A stretch of 64,000 nucleotides of DNA, taken from positions 1,752,567-1,816,566 of the forward strand of contig QEYB01000766.1 of NCBI GenBank assembly GCA_017562135.1, read 5' to 3'. Positions 13,334 to 25,905 of this stretch are shown in pieces. Below the pieces are notes generated by a model. That model made no database searches and was not told where the DNA came from. It saw only the letters and a program-made list of their open reading frames with translations. The translations under genes and the position numbers were made by a program. This DNA is from Dipylidium caninum (lineage: Eukaryota; Platyhelminthes; Cestoda; Cyclophyllidea; Dipylidiidae). Position 1 is the stretch's first letter. Every line of letters starts with the position of its first letter.

Positions 13334-13373
13334 CCACTTACTAAGGCCTTGCTAGAGGTGCCTTAGTAAGTGG
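13334..13373. repeat. Perfect 14-bp inverted repeat (stem-loop)
   Basis: CCACTTACTAAGGC at 13334-13347 is exactly mirrored by GCCTTAGTAAGTGG at 13360-13373 with a 12-base loop. It sits at the edge of the GC-rich block. No transposon body or RNA gene could be attached to it. Confidence 0.75.
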
Positions 13374-16300
13374 GCCGTTTGGAATACCCGCCTCGTCGCC
13401 GACAGGGCGAGGAGGCGGAACCGGGCGACAGTCCAAGGCTGAGGCGGCCACTTCGTCCTGGCGGGGGCTCCCCACGCTGCGTGCAAATCGAGCGAGCGCG
13501 GGTGGCCGACGTCTCCCGTGACCGAGACTTATCGGAGCGCCCCACAGTGGCCCAGCAACACCATAAGGCCTTGGCCTAGTGGGGAATAGAGCATACTTAG
13601 CGTACATCCACCACAGATATAAGTCAACATATATTACTTCACTACGTCTCACCATGGGCGTCTGCTGACAAAACACTACAGTGACACGGTGGTGCTAGCG
13701 GTCTTCCCTGTGCTCTTGGCCTCTCCTTGCTATACACAGGCGGACTCAGTGCCTGTGGGGTGGGGGAACATTTGGTCTGCATTTTGACTCCACAGGGTCT
13801 CTGGCCACCGGAGGACAAATGATACTAATCCCGAAGGCGACTCAAACTCCGCTGAATTTAATCTGGCTTTTGAAATCTTCATTCACACTGGGTGTTGATC
13901 TTCACTGTGCATGAGAGGCCCGAAACATGTGAAAATCGACGCCAAGCGAAAGTAGTTTGAAATCGACATGTCGGTCATCGGGGCGCCTTGGTTTATGTGA
14001 CGCCACCTTGTCGACGACGACCCAACCCAAATTCGTGCCATTCCAAAATCACCGATCACTGCGATTTGTATACACTTATCAACGCCCCTCCATTCTCGCG
14101 CAAATAGTCTCAGCCCCGGTGATAGCGCTCTCATTCGACACTTTACCGGAGCATAACCACCGCAGTTACGTGATTTTCAGGCACTTTACCTGATGATTCT
14201 CCACAGACGGCGAAATTAGTAAATACGCCATTGTAGGCCTAACACAAACCAACACAAAGTCACCACCTGCCAATCGCACTCAAGTTCATTATGGCCAAGC
14301 ACTGCTTGGCCAGAGAGATTAGATTAACATTTCCAGGGAGGCAAAAGTTGACGGAGAGGCGCAACACAGCGCGATCAAACCTACGGTATTTCGTCTGACA
14401 GGATGTAACAAGAGAGGGACGATTTGTCAAGGGCAGTAATGACTTTTCTTTAGTCTGGATTTAAAAGAGGCTGCCGGAAGGGCCGAATATTAGGGGAGCC
14501 AGAGCATGTCTATTAAATTTACCCAAGTGATATATGGACTAGGAAAATTATTAGGGCAGTTTGGTGGAATTACCGTTTATGAAAGTAGTAATAAATGCCT
14601 ATAATATGTTTATTGGCTGATACTTAGAATTATAGTGAATGAATGGAGTGAAGCGTTTTTTTATTGAAGCCGTCTTAATAATTAGGGTGCAGTAAGGGGA
14701 GGGAAAGTGGGTCCAACTCACTTGTAACCGTTGCAGCGGATCCGTAGTGCGGGTTAGTCTAAAATCGAATGGAGCGTTAGTAGTCGGCAAGACAGGGGGG
14801 TGGAGAAGTCCGCTGGTCAAGTGCAAACCATGACCTTCGCAATGGTACCTGTTCAACGCGCTTGCCATGCGCGAGGCTCCTACGATCTGCATTTATATCG
14901 GGCGAAGTTCAAAGCGAACGCGCCTGCGCCTTTCTATTGGCCCGCAGCCTCGGACCAATGAGCTGGCAAAATCCGGCAGGTAGTGGAGCTGACTGCAAAT
15001 AACACCCGAAGCGGCTGCGGCGGCGACGACGACAACGGCGACGCCATGAGGAGGCCTGGTTCAGCCCAGCCTGGCGTCTGCGTAGCAAGGCGCCGCGAAA
15101 TGAGGGCGCGCTTATGCACGCCTGCCTAGCGATGAAATAATTTCAATCTGAACACACGCACACACTTCCATGTACACCTGACGGCGCCGCTGGCCTATGC
15201 GAACGGTGTCAGTGGCATATGGCGCAGGGGAGTGCGTGCGGAGGTATTGCGTTGTAGCCTGAAACCTTCATGTAATAGTGTGCGTGGATGGTTGGCTGGT
15301 TGGTTGGTTGACGGTTTTAAACGCTCTGGCGACTGCGGCAGGGGGACGCGTAGGGCGAAGGCAGAGGACTTGGGGAGGCGCGGGGTGGAGGAGATGAGGA
15401 TGAGTTGCGAGGGCAAAGAGGTTTGGCGTCGCTAGTTGATGGGCGCCAACCTCTCCCCCAAGCAGTTTTGAAGAGAAAAAGTTTTTTTCTCTTTTACTTG
15501 CAGCGGCGTCGGGACTATATCGGGAGGCAGCTATGAGATTGCCAAATTTCAGGTAGATAAATTTTTCGCCATTGTATTGTCTTCAAAACAAGCCCAAAAA
15601 TTGTTTCCCCTTCACCCTATTCCCCTCATCGCCAACACATTCGTAGACACGTCGGTTGGCAATGAAGCAAGAATTATATCCACCCACCAGTAAGGAAGCC
15701 TTCTCGTAAATGAGGATTGTATCTTACAGTGTCGGTTCTCCGAGCCTGCGCAAATGTTCCAACGGGAAATTGGATTGGCATTTCACGTTATGGACATTAG
15801 TAGACAGTTTGGTGAGCACAGGTCATGTAATTTAACACTATCTCAATGCACGAGAATGATATCTTGGGGAGCAACCACGGAAAATCCTCATTTTTGTTGT
15901 CACTGCACGCAGCTCATCGAGGAACAGGAAGGCGGTTCCCATATGCATCTGCTTGTGTTAAATGCTAATGTCACTTTGAAAAGGATGAAATTTGTCGCCC
16001 CTTGTCGTCGTTGAAGATCGTAATCCTCCTCCACTCGCCACTCGGAAGATTTTTCCTAGCATTCGCGGAATCTCTTCCCTTTCAGTTGAAGTTCTTTTTC
16101 ATTCCCTCCCCGGTATTTAAGTTTAATGGTGCGTGGATCCCACACCCGACACCCCACTTTATCCCTCTCGGTCCATCAATTTGTGTAAGGTGGAGGGTAG
16201 CGGAACTAAACCCGTCCTGCAGTGGACAAGAAAGAATCTGTAACAAGCGGAAGTTCTGCGCCTCCGAAAGGCGTCAGCTGAGCTCGCCATCTCGGCGGAC

Positions 16301-16582
16301 TCCGGTTTAACAACGAACGCCTCACGGGTCTTTTGCGCGCTGGCGTGGAGAGTGACCAGTTGCCTGGGTCGGTCGCAGGGCCGGTTATGTGTGCATCTGA
16401 GAGAAGAAGCGGAATTGCAGCACAAGTGGTTCTTGCTACTGAAACTCGAAATGCACAATTAAAGGATCGTAAACTGGCACGAAGCGACTCAGCCAGGCTG
16501 CATGAGACCCACCAGTCTGCAAAAAACGGTAGCACCGATGCCACCTGTTGGCCTCTGCCTGTGTGACTTGGGGAGGTTTGCG

Positions 16583-16606
16583 CACACACACACACACACA
16601 CACACA
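16583..16606. repeat. (CA)n microsatellite
   Basis: An uninterrupted run of about a dozen CA units inside the gene-less GC-rich block, close to a GGA/GGC triplet run at about 16621-16647. Confidence 0.9.
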
Positions 16607-16780
16607 GACGACTAACGTTTCGGAGGAGGAGGAGGAGGCGGCGGCGGGTATTTATTCGAAGTGACTTGGGGGGTCGAATGCACATCGCGACAGCGACTTT
16701 GACTGGCCCCGTGGCGCCACCTAAGATATCAGCTCCCGACCCCTATCTGCGTCTGTTTGTTTGGCTTATCATATCTTTTA

Positions 16781-16803
16781 CTCTCTCTCTCTCTCTCTCT
16801 CTC
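16781..16803. repeat. (CT)n microsatellite
   Basis: An uninterrupted run of CT dinucleotides beginning in TTTTACTCTCTCT and ending before CCGCGG. Confidence 0.9.
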
Positions 16804-17579
16804 CGCGGTAAACAATAAAAACTCGGAGGAAATCTAATGTGGCGCAAATCTGCTCGGTCATAGAAGCAGCCGTTGATGTCCGCCTGCACTTGTCGATTGT
16901 GGGCTTGGCTTCGTCGCACACCAATCCCTTCTCGTGGGAGAATGAAGGGCAGATGCCGCCCTCTTGATGGAAAAGAGGCCAATTTATGGAGGCGCCATCC
17001 AGCCAATCAAGTCTAAGAGGGAGATTTATATCACGACAAGTGCCCCCAGTGAACAGATGGCATCCAGCACTCCTTTGACTTATTTATTCGTCTCTTCGCC
17101 ATAGCCACCTCAGCTCGAGTGGTTTTCCTCCTACAGGGTGGTGTGGGATTCCTCTGAGAGAATGGCAGAGGGGGGTGTGTTCGAGGTCCTGGGAGACTGG
17201 AATGCCTGAACCAGTCTGTCTGGTGCTCGTTGTAAGAGTGCATGTGCAGGCACACTGGTGGGGTGACTAGACGGTGGTTCGGTGGGGAGGGCAGGAGGAG
17301 GCAAATGAAGGGAAGAGAGGGCATAAGGAGTGAGGAAGATAAGGCACAGAGGGAAGGGGGGCAGGAAGGGAGGCCGGAACTCGGAGATTACTAAAACCAA
17401 CACTTGTGTTGCACCTCTCCAACGCCAAATCCCATTCGTCTCTCATTTTCGTAGTTGCGATTGGCGCCAAAGGCTGTCAGGAGGGAGACTGAAACAGCTG
17501 TTCCTACACAGTGGCGCCGGTTTCAAACTAACCCTTTCACACACACAAAAGCATCGTCTCACACATTGGGTGTCCTCGG

Positions 17580-17680
17580 GCGAACAGGCGCGAAGGCAGG
17601 CGGGTGGGCGGACGGGCGGGCGGGCGGACGGACAGGCGGACGGGGAGGCGGACGGGGAGGCTGGCGAGGAGGCAAGTAGG
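17580..17680. repeat. G-rich minisatellite with GGCGGACGG-type units
   Basis: About 100 bases of imperfect tandem units built from GGCGGGCGG, GGCGGACGG and GGGGAGGCGGAC. The strand is strongly purine-rich and G-clustered. Apparent open frames here (Gly/Arg/Ala-rich or Pro-rich) are products of the repeat. Confidence 0.85.
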
Positions 17681-19226
17681 CGGGGGATGGTGGCAGGGGA
17701 GGCTGGGACGGGGCGGCCGAGGAGGCGGTGGGAAGCTTCCCCCAACTGATCGATTGCTCCCGCTGGCGCCAGTGTAAAGTAGCGTTTTTGTAAATAATTA
17801 ATACTTCCACGGCCGAATATTCTTAGCACTATATTTGAGAGTGGATGGGCACGCTCCTGAAGAAAAGCGCTCCCCTTCATCCCCAGACTTTGGCCACCCA
17901 ACTGGGGGAGGCACTAATGCCAGGCCGGCGGCACCGGCCGATGGCAGGGCCGCATGGCTTCCTCAATATGAAAGCCCGGCAGCCGCCACCTTAACCGAGA
18001 TGGAGGCACGACGAGCCGGCAGGTCTCCCACCTCTTTCCACCACCAGCCAACGCACCCCACTGAACGTGACTCTCCACTCTCCCCCATGAATTAGAGGAG
18101 TCTCCACAGGTGCTGCCGTACGCATATTTTAAGAAGCCACGGACTGGTGACAGATAACAGCATCGTCGTGGAGGTGATGAGTTCACGTCAACGCCTGCTT
18201 TCGGTATATGCGAACGTCCGCAGGCATGGCCGAGTGACACATTGTCAGGTCCTTCGACAGACTCCTCGCCCCCCCGCCTTGCCTCGTCGAAATTAGGCAC
18301 AACGTTCGCAAAAAGTGCCCTGCGAATTGGAAGGGGACCCCAGAGGAGTTGCTTGCAGCTGCTGCTGAGGCCGGGAGGACAAGGGAGGTGGTGGTGGACT
18401 GCAGCGCGACCCGCGAAGGGCGTTTGGGCCAAGAGAGCGCGCTCCATGCTGCTCGGCGCCTCGCCCCCACTCCCCTCTCCTGCCGGCGCCGTGAACGAGT
18501 CGTTCCTGGCTGGACTTGGTGGGCAACCGCGGAACGCACACAGTCCAACTATACTTTCAGGCGGCCCACGGTAGAACCGTGGCTAGTCGTTAGCGTGCCC
18601 GTACTCCCCTCCCGAGATGGTCCGGCAATGCCAATCACACATCCGCGTCATCTGACGCCTCCTAAAAATGTGATAGTCTTTCCATGAAGGGGAAGGGTTG
18701 TGGCAGTCGTCGCCAGAGCGCCTAATCGTCCGCCCCATCGTGAAGCCAGAAAAAGGGGAGACAAGAGGGAGAAAAAGCTGTTAACAGAGGAGGTGATCCT
18801 TTCTGCTGCCGCGGCAGTTATCGCACACCCCCGTCCCCGTCCCCCCCCCCCGTCCCCCGCCTCTACCCCCCCCCACCACACAGCAGCAAGACGTGTCGGG
18901 AGCTGGCGACGGCGTTTCGGAGTTCTGTGGCTTCTTCGCCTACCGATTTTACGCCCTTATTCGTGGTTGTGCCCAACGGTTTTGTTGTTAACTGCCGCCA
19001 CGTATGGATAGAAGCACGCACACACGCAGAGACGCCGGAGGACGAGAGACGAGGCGCCCCGTTGAGAGTCTGCTCCCACCATCCCCGCCCGCGGCCTAAT
19101 TGTGCTGACGCCAGACCTGCGACGACGCCACTCCAGCGATAAGTGGCAAGTTGAACAGGCCGAAAGGAAAGCAAAAAGGAGAACTTTTTCGCTACACTAT
19201 TTAGGCTTTATACTTGTAATGTCTGA

Positions 19227-19330
19227 AGTCCGCTTCTTCTTCTTCTTCCTCTTTTTCTTCTTCTTCTTCTTCTTCTTCTTCCTCCTGTTATTCTTATTAT
19301 TATTAATGTTATTAATAGTATTAATTATTG
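19227..19330. repeat. (TTC)n / (TTA)n low-complexity tract
   Basis: A pyrimidine-rich run of TTC triplets (about 19230-19283) passes into TTA/ATT repeats. It creates a Lys-rich spurious frame on the minus strand. Confidence 0.9.
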
Positions 19331-22038
19331 CCTTGATTGAACCGAGTATAGACCAATGTAGGGAACAAAAGTTAGTATTTAATGGGACCTTATGAGATTC
19401 AAACAATGGCCAAGTGTTCCTGTTACAATAACCAAAAATTAACCTATGGGGTCGGAAATGAGACAAAGACATGAGGAAATGTTGGGTCGAGAAGGAATTA
19501 GCGTGGGTTGAATAATGGCCTAAAATTAATAGTGGACCATACGAAAGAGACCTGTCGCCTGCGTCACTGCTGGCCCAGATCCATCGCTGAGGAGGTCTGG
19601 CTAGAGCACAGCGAGGCACAGCGCCGAGTCCGAGACGCAGGTGTCGCACACAGGCAGTGATCTGCGGACGCCCACACGGGCTCGCCTCCACGGGCAGGGC
19701 GACGGAGAGAGACTCGCGGCGACACGTGGATGTGAATTTGGCGAACACGACAGATGTTTCTACGAAAAGTGACGGTATCAACGCATCTGCACCACCGCAC
19801 CGTCGCTCCACCCTATCAATCACCGAAAGTGCAAATGGGCCTGGTGACCGCCGCGGCGGCCACCTGTCCGAGTCGCGCCGGGGGATTCATGACACCTTCC
19901 CTCGTGCTTGCAGCGCCGTCCGTGGTTCACCACCCCATGGTGGTTCCCGAAGGTCAAAGAACAGGACGGAAAGACCGACCTGCTGATGGTGTTCGAGATG
20001 AAAATGTATTATAGATTATTTGAGAATGATAAATAGCCACAAAATAGACAATGATGGTTGAGAAATATTGGAACACCAGCCAGCACGCCTGATTTCTACG
20101 TTACTGAATGAACAGATAAACGAGAATGAGATTTTGGAATCATGTTCGGGGCCTGAAAAGCTCACAATTTGTTAATCAAACACTTTTCTCTAATTACTTT
20201 GAGAGATAACGGCGCATTTAATGGACGGGATCGGTGAATAAAAGGTCAAAACAAATAAACGATTCTAATTAGACAAGCAACAAAAACTTTCAGACTGCTG
20301 GGTGCAAAAGAGATTGAAGGAGAGAAAGAGTGGAGAAGGTAGGAGGTGTCCTATTGGCATCAATGGAAACACTAGAAATGTGCAAAGGCCTCTGGGCGGA
20401 AGAGTTTTGGATGTTAGGGCCTAATCCACAAAAACGCCAATTTGCCTTAACGATGCTCCAAGTGTCTTGTACAGTCCGGAGACATTTGTACATCGTTGAG
20501 ATTTCTAGGCTGAAACGGCTTTCAACGAGTAAAATCAGCCTCATTTTATAATTCATACAGAGATTTTTTGCGCGCTTTTAGTTGGAATTGCCCAGACGAG
20601 CGTTAGGAAGCTCTCGCCACCAAGTGTTAGAATAAATAAGAACTTATTTCCCTTCATATTACTCTATAATCGATGGTTCGTGGTGAAATGACAGGAAGGC
20701 AAGAACTTCCTTCGGAATGCGACAACTTTCGTACTATCCCGAGGCCGTGGTAAAAGTGTGATTATGGCATCACGAATGAATAGCCAAAACCATATACATT
20801 AGTGTACCCACAGAGGCGGACGTCGACACTTAAGTATTTGTTCTTTGAATATTTAGAAACGTGGTAAAAGTGACATCCTCTATTAAACCGAGGGCACTAC
20901 TATTAGGAAGGCCATTTGTTCTGACAACTTTGAGCATACGCATACTTGCTGCAGCATTCCGCAAATAAATGGGAGACCTTCTTCCATGGGGAAAGCCTAA
21001 TTGTGATTAATGTATCGAGTTCGTCCACGGTGACAGCAGTCTTCAGTAATATGAACGCTTATTAACAGGTGCCCAAAGTTCAATATGAAATGGTTTCTAT
21101 ATAAATCGGTTTTTGCACGTGAAATTGCAGTGCCTCTGCTTACGGCGAATTACATAACAGTAGGGAGACAAACCACCTTCCACGACCCTCTTGTGACATG
21201 TGAAATCAAGCAGAGTTACGACACTGAGATATTAAAACTACGCTAAAATTAATAGGAGTTATTGTTGTACAGGAAATATGGTTAAATGATGTCCGACCGT
21301 AGACATTAAACCAACGTGGCTGTTAATAACGTTTGAAATTTGACGTGGAATACTTTTACGAGAATGCCTTCGACTTCGACGCAACTTCGAATTTTATTGT
21401 GACCATTGTTCGCGACTTGTCTTCTGAGCCGCGGTCGAACATTAAACCGTTCTGTACGTTAATTATATGACCATTTAATGGGTTTTAATTACCAATCTTG
21501 GGGGCGTAACACGAATGAGTGCATAGAAATTAAATGTAAGAGGGAAGAAAAATTTTCTGTAACGGAAGAAGAATGCACAACAAGGAGACAAGACAGTTTA
21601 CAAGATGTAGACAATTGTTTTTGATACCGGAGCAGTACAAATAGCTAGGGTATATCCACTGGGAAAAATATGTGACTAATTGACAGTTAGGGGGGAAGGT
21701 TCAGATAGGTGTTTTATTATTTGAAGAATATGAAATGTGGGATATCCTCAGAAAAATAGCTACGCACTATTTCGTACTCGAACTATAAAAAAGCCATATG
21801 TAGCAGAAGAAGAATTGATTAAATTTAATAATTTAAGCTTAGCCTCAAAATAATCAACTATTAGAATCGCAAATGCTGTGTCAATTTACAAGGGAGATCA
21901 ATTTATATATTTTGCCCGAAGTAGGCAATTCTACCGTTAAGTGCAGCTGAATTACCTTCAAATTTGTTTATTTTACTCTCCGCATAGCAATTTGTAAAGT
22001 GCACGCCTTAACTACGAGGTCATAGATAATATTTCTTA

Positions 22039-24926
22039 ATGGCGAAGAAAAGGTCTAAGATTCTGAGCGATGATGAGAAGGCTGCGCAATTAGAAAAACA
22101 GCGACTTGCAGAGATCTCAGCATCAATGAAAAAGAACGAGTTGCTCCATCTCTATTTAAAGGTATGGAGAATTAACCTTAATAACTCATTAGAACAAATT
22201 AGAAAAGGAAGAAAAAATGACCAAAATAAATAAATTAACAGTAAACCAACAGTGGCGCGAGCTTCTACGCAAGGCGAAATCGGCTGAAATGCAGACAGAT
22301 TTGCAAATACTGAAAGGCACTTTTGAGAGAGTTAAAGATAGGTATGGTGCCGCCGTAAATCGTCTTTTTGCAAAGGAAAAAGCACATACTTAAAATGTTG
22401 GACATTGAGCTTGTGCAATCAGAAGAACAATATATGATGTCGCTGCGTAATCATCTCCGCAGCCTGGACTTGTTCATTGGTAGGTGGACTGCAACTGACA
22501 TTTATGACAACCTTTTGGGTAATAACATCACGTCTTCGTCTTCAGTTTATATAAAAAGTTTAGATGAATTATTTTTTCTGTACATTATTCATTTGTGTTT
22601 CTCATCATGATTTATTTATGTGGCATGATCACTCATGCACTTGCTTTTAGAGGTTCAAAATCAACGTCTAGAGCGGATGAAACATTCGTTTGATGAGGAA
22701 CTAGCCATTATGAGAAGGGAGTATGAAGCTGGTGAGTGAGAAGAGAAATTGTCAACGTGATCTAGAGAAAACATATATGGTGACACGGCATCGCCAACAA
22801 ATAGATGAGTTAAAGGACACCTATGTAGCGTTTGATAGATACTTTCTCCAAAAAGAACAAATTGCTAGGAGTGAGTACGGGAGTATTTCGCGACGAAATG
22901 AAAAACAAGGTTAGCGTCTTACAAGGCTTGTTTTTCAATGCTAAATGCAATATAACACCGTAATTTGTAAGGTACTTATTTTCGGACATCAAAGTTTCCG
23001 ATATTATCAAATGGAAGCTATTCCACAACGTCTAACGTCCGTCGTGATATTGATTTAATTTCACTGTAGCTTTTGCCCACTCACTCCTTGTAGTCCCGTG
23101 TTATGCTCTTAGAGTAACGATGACCTCGCTGAGAGGAACCTCAGTGAACACTTGATAAGTTTTTTATCATGAATTTTAAAAAAATTGTTCACCTTAGAGC
23201 TTATTCTGCAGACCTTTTGTCATTTTTCAACAACAAACTAGTGCTATCTCGTGGTATTTATACCACCCTTCCCTGCCCTTTTCTCCATTAGTTTTTTAGG
23301 CATATATAAGAATATATCCGTATAGCATGTTGAGGAATAACTGTCTTGTCGAAGTTTTGCCGATCTTAATATTTCAGCCCTTTTATAACGGGTAACATCT
23401 GTTATAGCAGTAAGCCATTCGTGTCCTACTAACAAATATCAGTAACGCTTGTTAACAGGCGATAGAGAATAAGCACGCTTTGAGAATGGGGCTCGAGAGG
23501 AAGGTGAACTCTCTGTGGAGTGAATTCACCGCACTGAGAACGAACTATTTAAAGGCAACAGAGGAACGCCGCAACTATTATGAAGTCCTGAGGCAGCGCA
23601 ATGATCAATCACTCAAAGACATTGAGCATCAAATGTCCCATTTGAAAATGGTTACGCACAAAATAGTGGTTGTGAAGACGCACCTAGGTAAGGTAGAAGA
23701 GGAATTCAAAGAAAAAAATCGCTTACTTGGTGACGAGCGGGGACGTTTGTCGGCACATTTTCTTGACCTAAAACGGCAAATTAACCTATTGCGAGAACGT
23801 CAGTTGATGAAATTAACAAACTTGGTGAACGTGAGTAACTCTGTGCACAAAGATATTAAGGAAATGCTAAGGCAAGCAAATATACTGATTGGGCTGGGAG
23901 AGAAGTGCCGTCAACTGGAGACGGAGGAGGAAAAAGTGTTGCCCTTCTATGTCTCCTGCTTAACCCAAGAGGATGAGAAGGAACTCAGAGATGCACATGA
24001 ATCCGAAGTTAACGCAGAAATCAAGGCCGTGAGTGAGGAGAAATAAATTTAGCCTTATAAATGATCCAAGTTCTCTAAGATCCACTCATTTGCTGAGCGA
24101 TCAGGTTTGGTGTTTGGTTGGGCAACCTGATTTTAAAATACTGAAAATTTCTAAATGGAAATGAAGACTTTAGAGAGACTTCACGACAGTCCAATTTTGT
24201 GCTTGGTAGCGTCTCCAAAAACGAGCCCCGTAAAATGGGAGTAAGGTCTTTTAATTTTGCCCAGGCAAGATGATTCGAGGAGTCTTTTCGTTAAAGTTTT
24301 GCCGGTTTGTCCGCAGGCGGTAGTCGCTAGGTCTCAAGTAGAAAGTGAGTATAGCAAATTGAGAGAACCAAGGAACGTGCTAGGTGATTTTAAGGTCTCG
24401 CGTCACACACGAGGATGAGACGTCTTTGGCTTTCTCTCCCAGATGCTCAAACTTTACGAACCACTCGAAATGTTTTGGCGTCGCTTCAGCAAAGTTCAAC
24501 TCGAAAAATTGGCTTTAATGAAGGAGAACCGAGTTCTGGAGGTGGAAAACCGTCATTTGAGGTCTATGGTGGCTCAGTACTTGGAGAACCTCTCAGTTAA
24601 CGAAAGGGTCATGTCACAACCCAACACCCTCCTCATCATCAATGGGAAACACAGCCTCAAGTACGTTTGTCTAAAGGTTCCACTGACACGTCGTTTAACA
24701 GTAACATCTGAACCTCTGGTGTCAGTTAGCGCGATTTCTAAGTATGTAGAGGTGGAGAAATTAACTGGGGGGATTACAAGTGCTACAAATTTATAGATGG
24801 CAGTCTCAGAAGCCCGACTTTGCCCATTCTAGATTGGACCCGTCAACGCGGCCCCCGGTGGCCACAGTCAAACTGGAAGGCGCGCTGATGGTCAAAGACG
24901 GCGTCCCTTCGTGCCCAGACCTGTGA
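22039..24926 (+). CDS. DRC2: Dynein regulatory complex subunit 2 (CCDC65-like)
   Basis: Encodes a long coiled-coil protein matching CCDC65/DRC2, a structural subunit of the nexin-dynein regulatory complex of motile axonemes. Exons I can place: 22039-22161, 22193-22341, 22376-22479, 22651-22731, 22766-about 22910, 23459-24028, 24443-about 24665, and a last piece ending at TGA 24924-24926. Family landmarks appear in the right order: QQWRELLRKAKSAEMQTDLQ, SEEQYMMSLRNHLRSLDLF, the large central coil with CRQLETEEEKVLPFYVSCLT, then MFWRRFSKVQLEKLALM and QYLENLSVNERVMSQPN. The start is the ATG at 22039, giving a Lys-rich N-terminus as in the family. Introns 1, 2 and 4 are only 31, 34 and 34 bp. Exon 5 needs a one-base shift in GGG at about 22880 to read SEY...VFRDEMKNK into the next exon, probably an assembly indel. 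The final junction after 24665 is uncertain. Confidence 0.88.
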
Positions 24927-24947
24927 GCTGCAGTCTACAGCTTATGA

Positions 24948-24953
24948 AATAAA
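24948..24953 (+). terminator. Poly(A) signal of DRC2
   Basis: AATAAA lies 22 bases after the last in-frame TGA of the DRC2 gene, the usual position for a very short 3' UTR. Confidence 0.7.
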
Positions 24954-25905
24954 ATACATCAAGTGGCGACTCTTCTACGTCCTTTCTGGCCTTTAAGCAA
25001 GTGTTTTAGTAAAATATGGTCGGTGGACAGTGGTGAATTGGTGAACTGGAGTTTATTGTTTGTCTTTATGCTATCTGCTAAGTCATCTAAACTGCCCCAT
25101 GCTTGCATATCTCGTTTTTTATCACCTCAAAGGCTTCATCAGCACTCTCTCGTCCGTCCTGAATCCGCTTTCAGCATGAAGTATCTGCAGTGAGGAATCC
25201 GATGTTATCGCTCACTGCGCCCTGGGAAAGCGGCAATGTGACTTCAGATGTGCAAATGCAGCCCAGAAAAAATTCCCACTGTTTCCTTAATGAAATAGTT
25301 CGTGAGCATTGCGGATGAGACCACAATGCACCCGACAGACTCCCATTTCACAGTCCTCTCCGAGATAAGTTGAGGAAGACTGTAGCCTGAATGTATTTGG
25401 CACATTTCATTCTCATCGCCACCGGTGTGTGATGCACTTAACCCCGACATCTCGTATTTCTCTGCGAGCCACAGCCGAAAGTGGAGGAAGCCACTCCTAC
25501 GCTGCGGACTGTGGAAGGCGGTGGCGTGCGCTGGGGGGACGCCGGTCCCCGTCACAAGGTGGGCGACCGCCTGGGCGGTGTGGGAATAGAGACGCGGTTG
25601 AAATTAGGCGCAAGAAACTCTTCGCAGTCAGTCCTTGGTTGTCTGAGGGTTATCTCATGCCTTATGCAACGAGACGATTCACGAAAGAGCGCAGGGATAA
25701 GGCGTGGGGAAGTGGAGGCTCACAGATCTCAACTGTCGGGGGGGGGGGGGAGACTAGAGGAAACTCAGTACGCAAATTTTTCTTCCCTGTACAAGCGGTG
25801 TATGCAGTGAGTGGACTGTCGACATCGGAGTCTACGCGAAAGCGACGCTGAATTCCACAGAGGGGGTGGATAGTGTATTGAGGTAAGAAGAGGAGACAGG
25901 CAACT

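Larger units (their letters stand above)
11510..22030. other. Ten-kilobase stretch without a recognisable gene; GC-rich core 12.8-19.2 kb
   Basis: No conserved protein, splice-bounded exon or RNA gene could be supported here. The 12.8-19.2 kb part is rich in G+C and CpG, with many overlapping spurious open frames on both strands. It holds (CA)n, (CT)n, (TTC)n and poly-C/G tracts and a G-rich minisatellite. From 19.9 kb onward the DNA becomes AT-rich again. It lies upstream of the SMAD exon on the minus strand and of DRC2 on the plus strand, so it may contain 5' exons, promoters or regulatory DNA of either. Confidence 0.5.

Noticed and set aside
14293..14313. Short near-palindrome GGCCAAGCA/TGCTTGGCC
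   Set aside because: Nine-base arms occur by chance in 64 kb and nothing else supports a function.
16561..16620. CRISPR-like or satellite array
   Set aside because: Only simple CA repeats; no repeat-spacer structure, and the genome is eukaryotic.
17914..18447. 177-codon minus-strand frame in the GC-rich block
   Set aside because: Overlapping long frames occur in several phases on both strands here, as expected from GC-rich DNA with few stops; no motif is seen.
19197..19823. 208-codon minus-strand open frame
   Set aside because: Its C-terminal half is poly-Lys from the (TTC)n tract and the rest has no domain, splice context or plausible composition.
20290..20556. 88-codon minus-strand frame
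   Set aside because: No recognisable transposon or protein motif, and both strands are open, so it is likely chance.
25244..25555. 103-codon minus-strand frame downstream of tetraspan A
   Set aside because: Partly protein-like, but no convincing splice sites or family; too weak to list as a gene.
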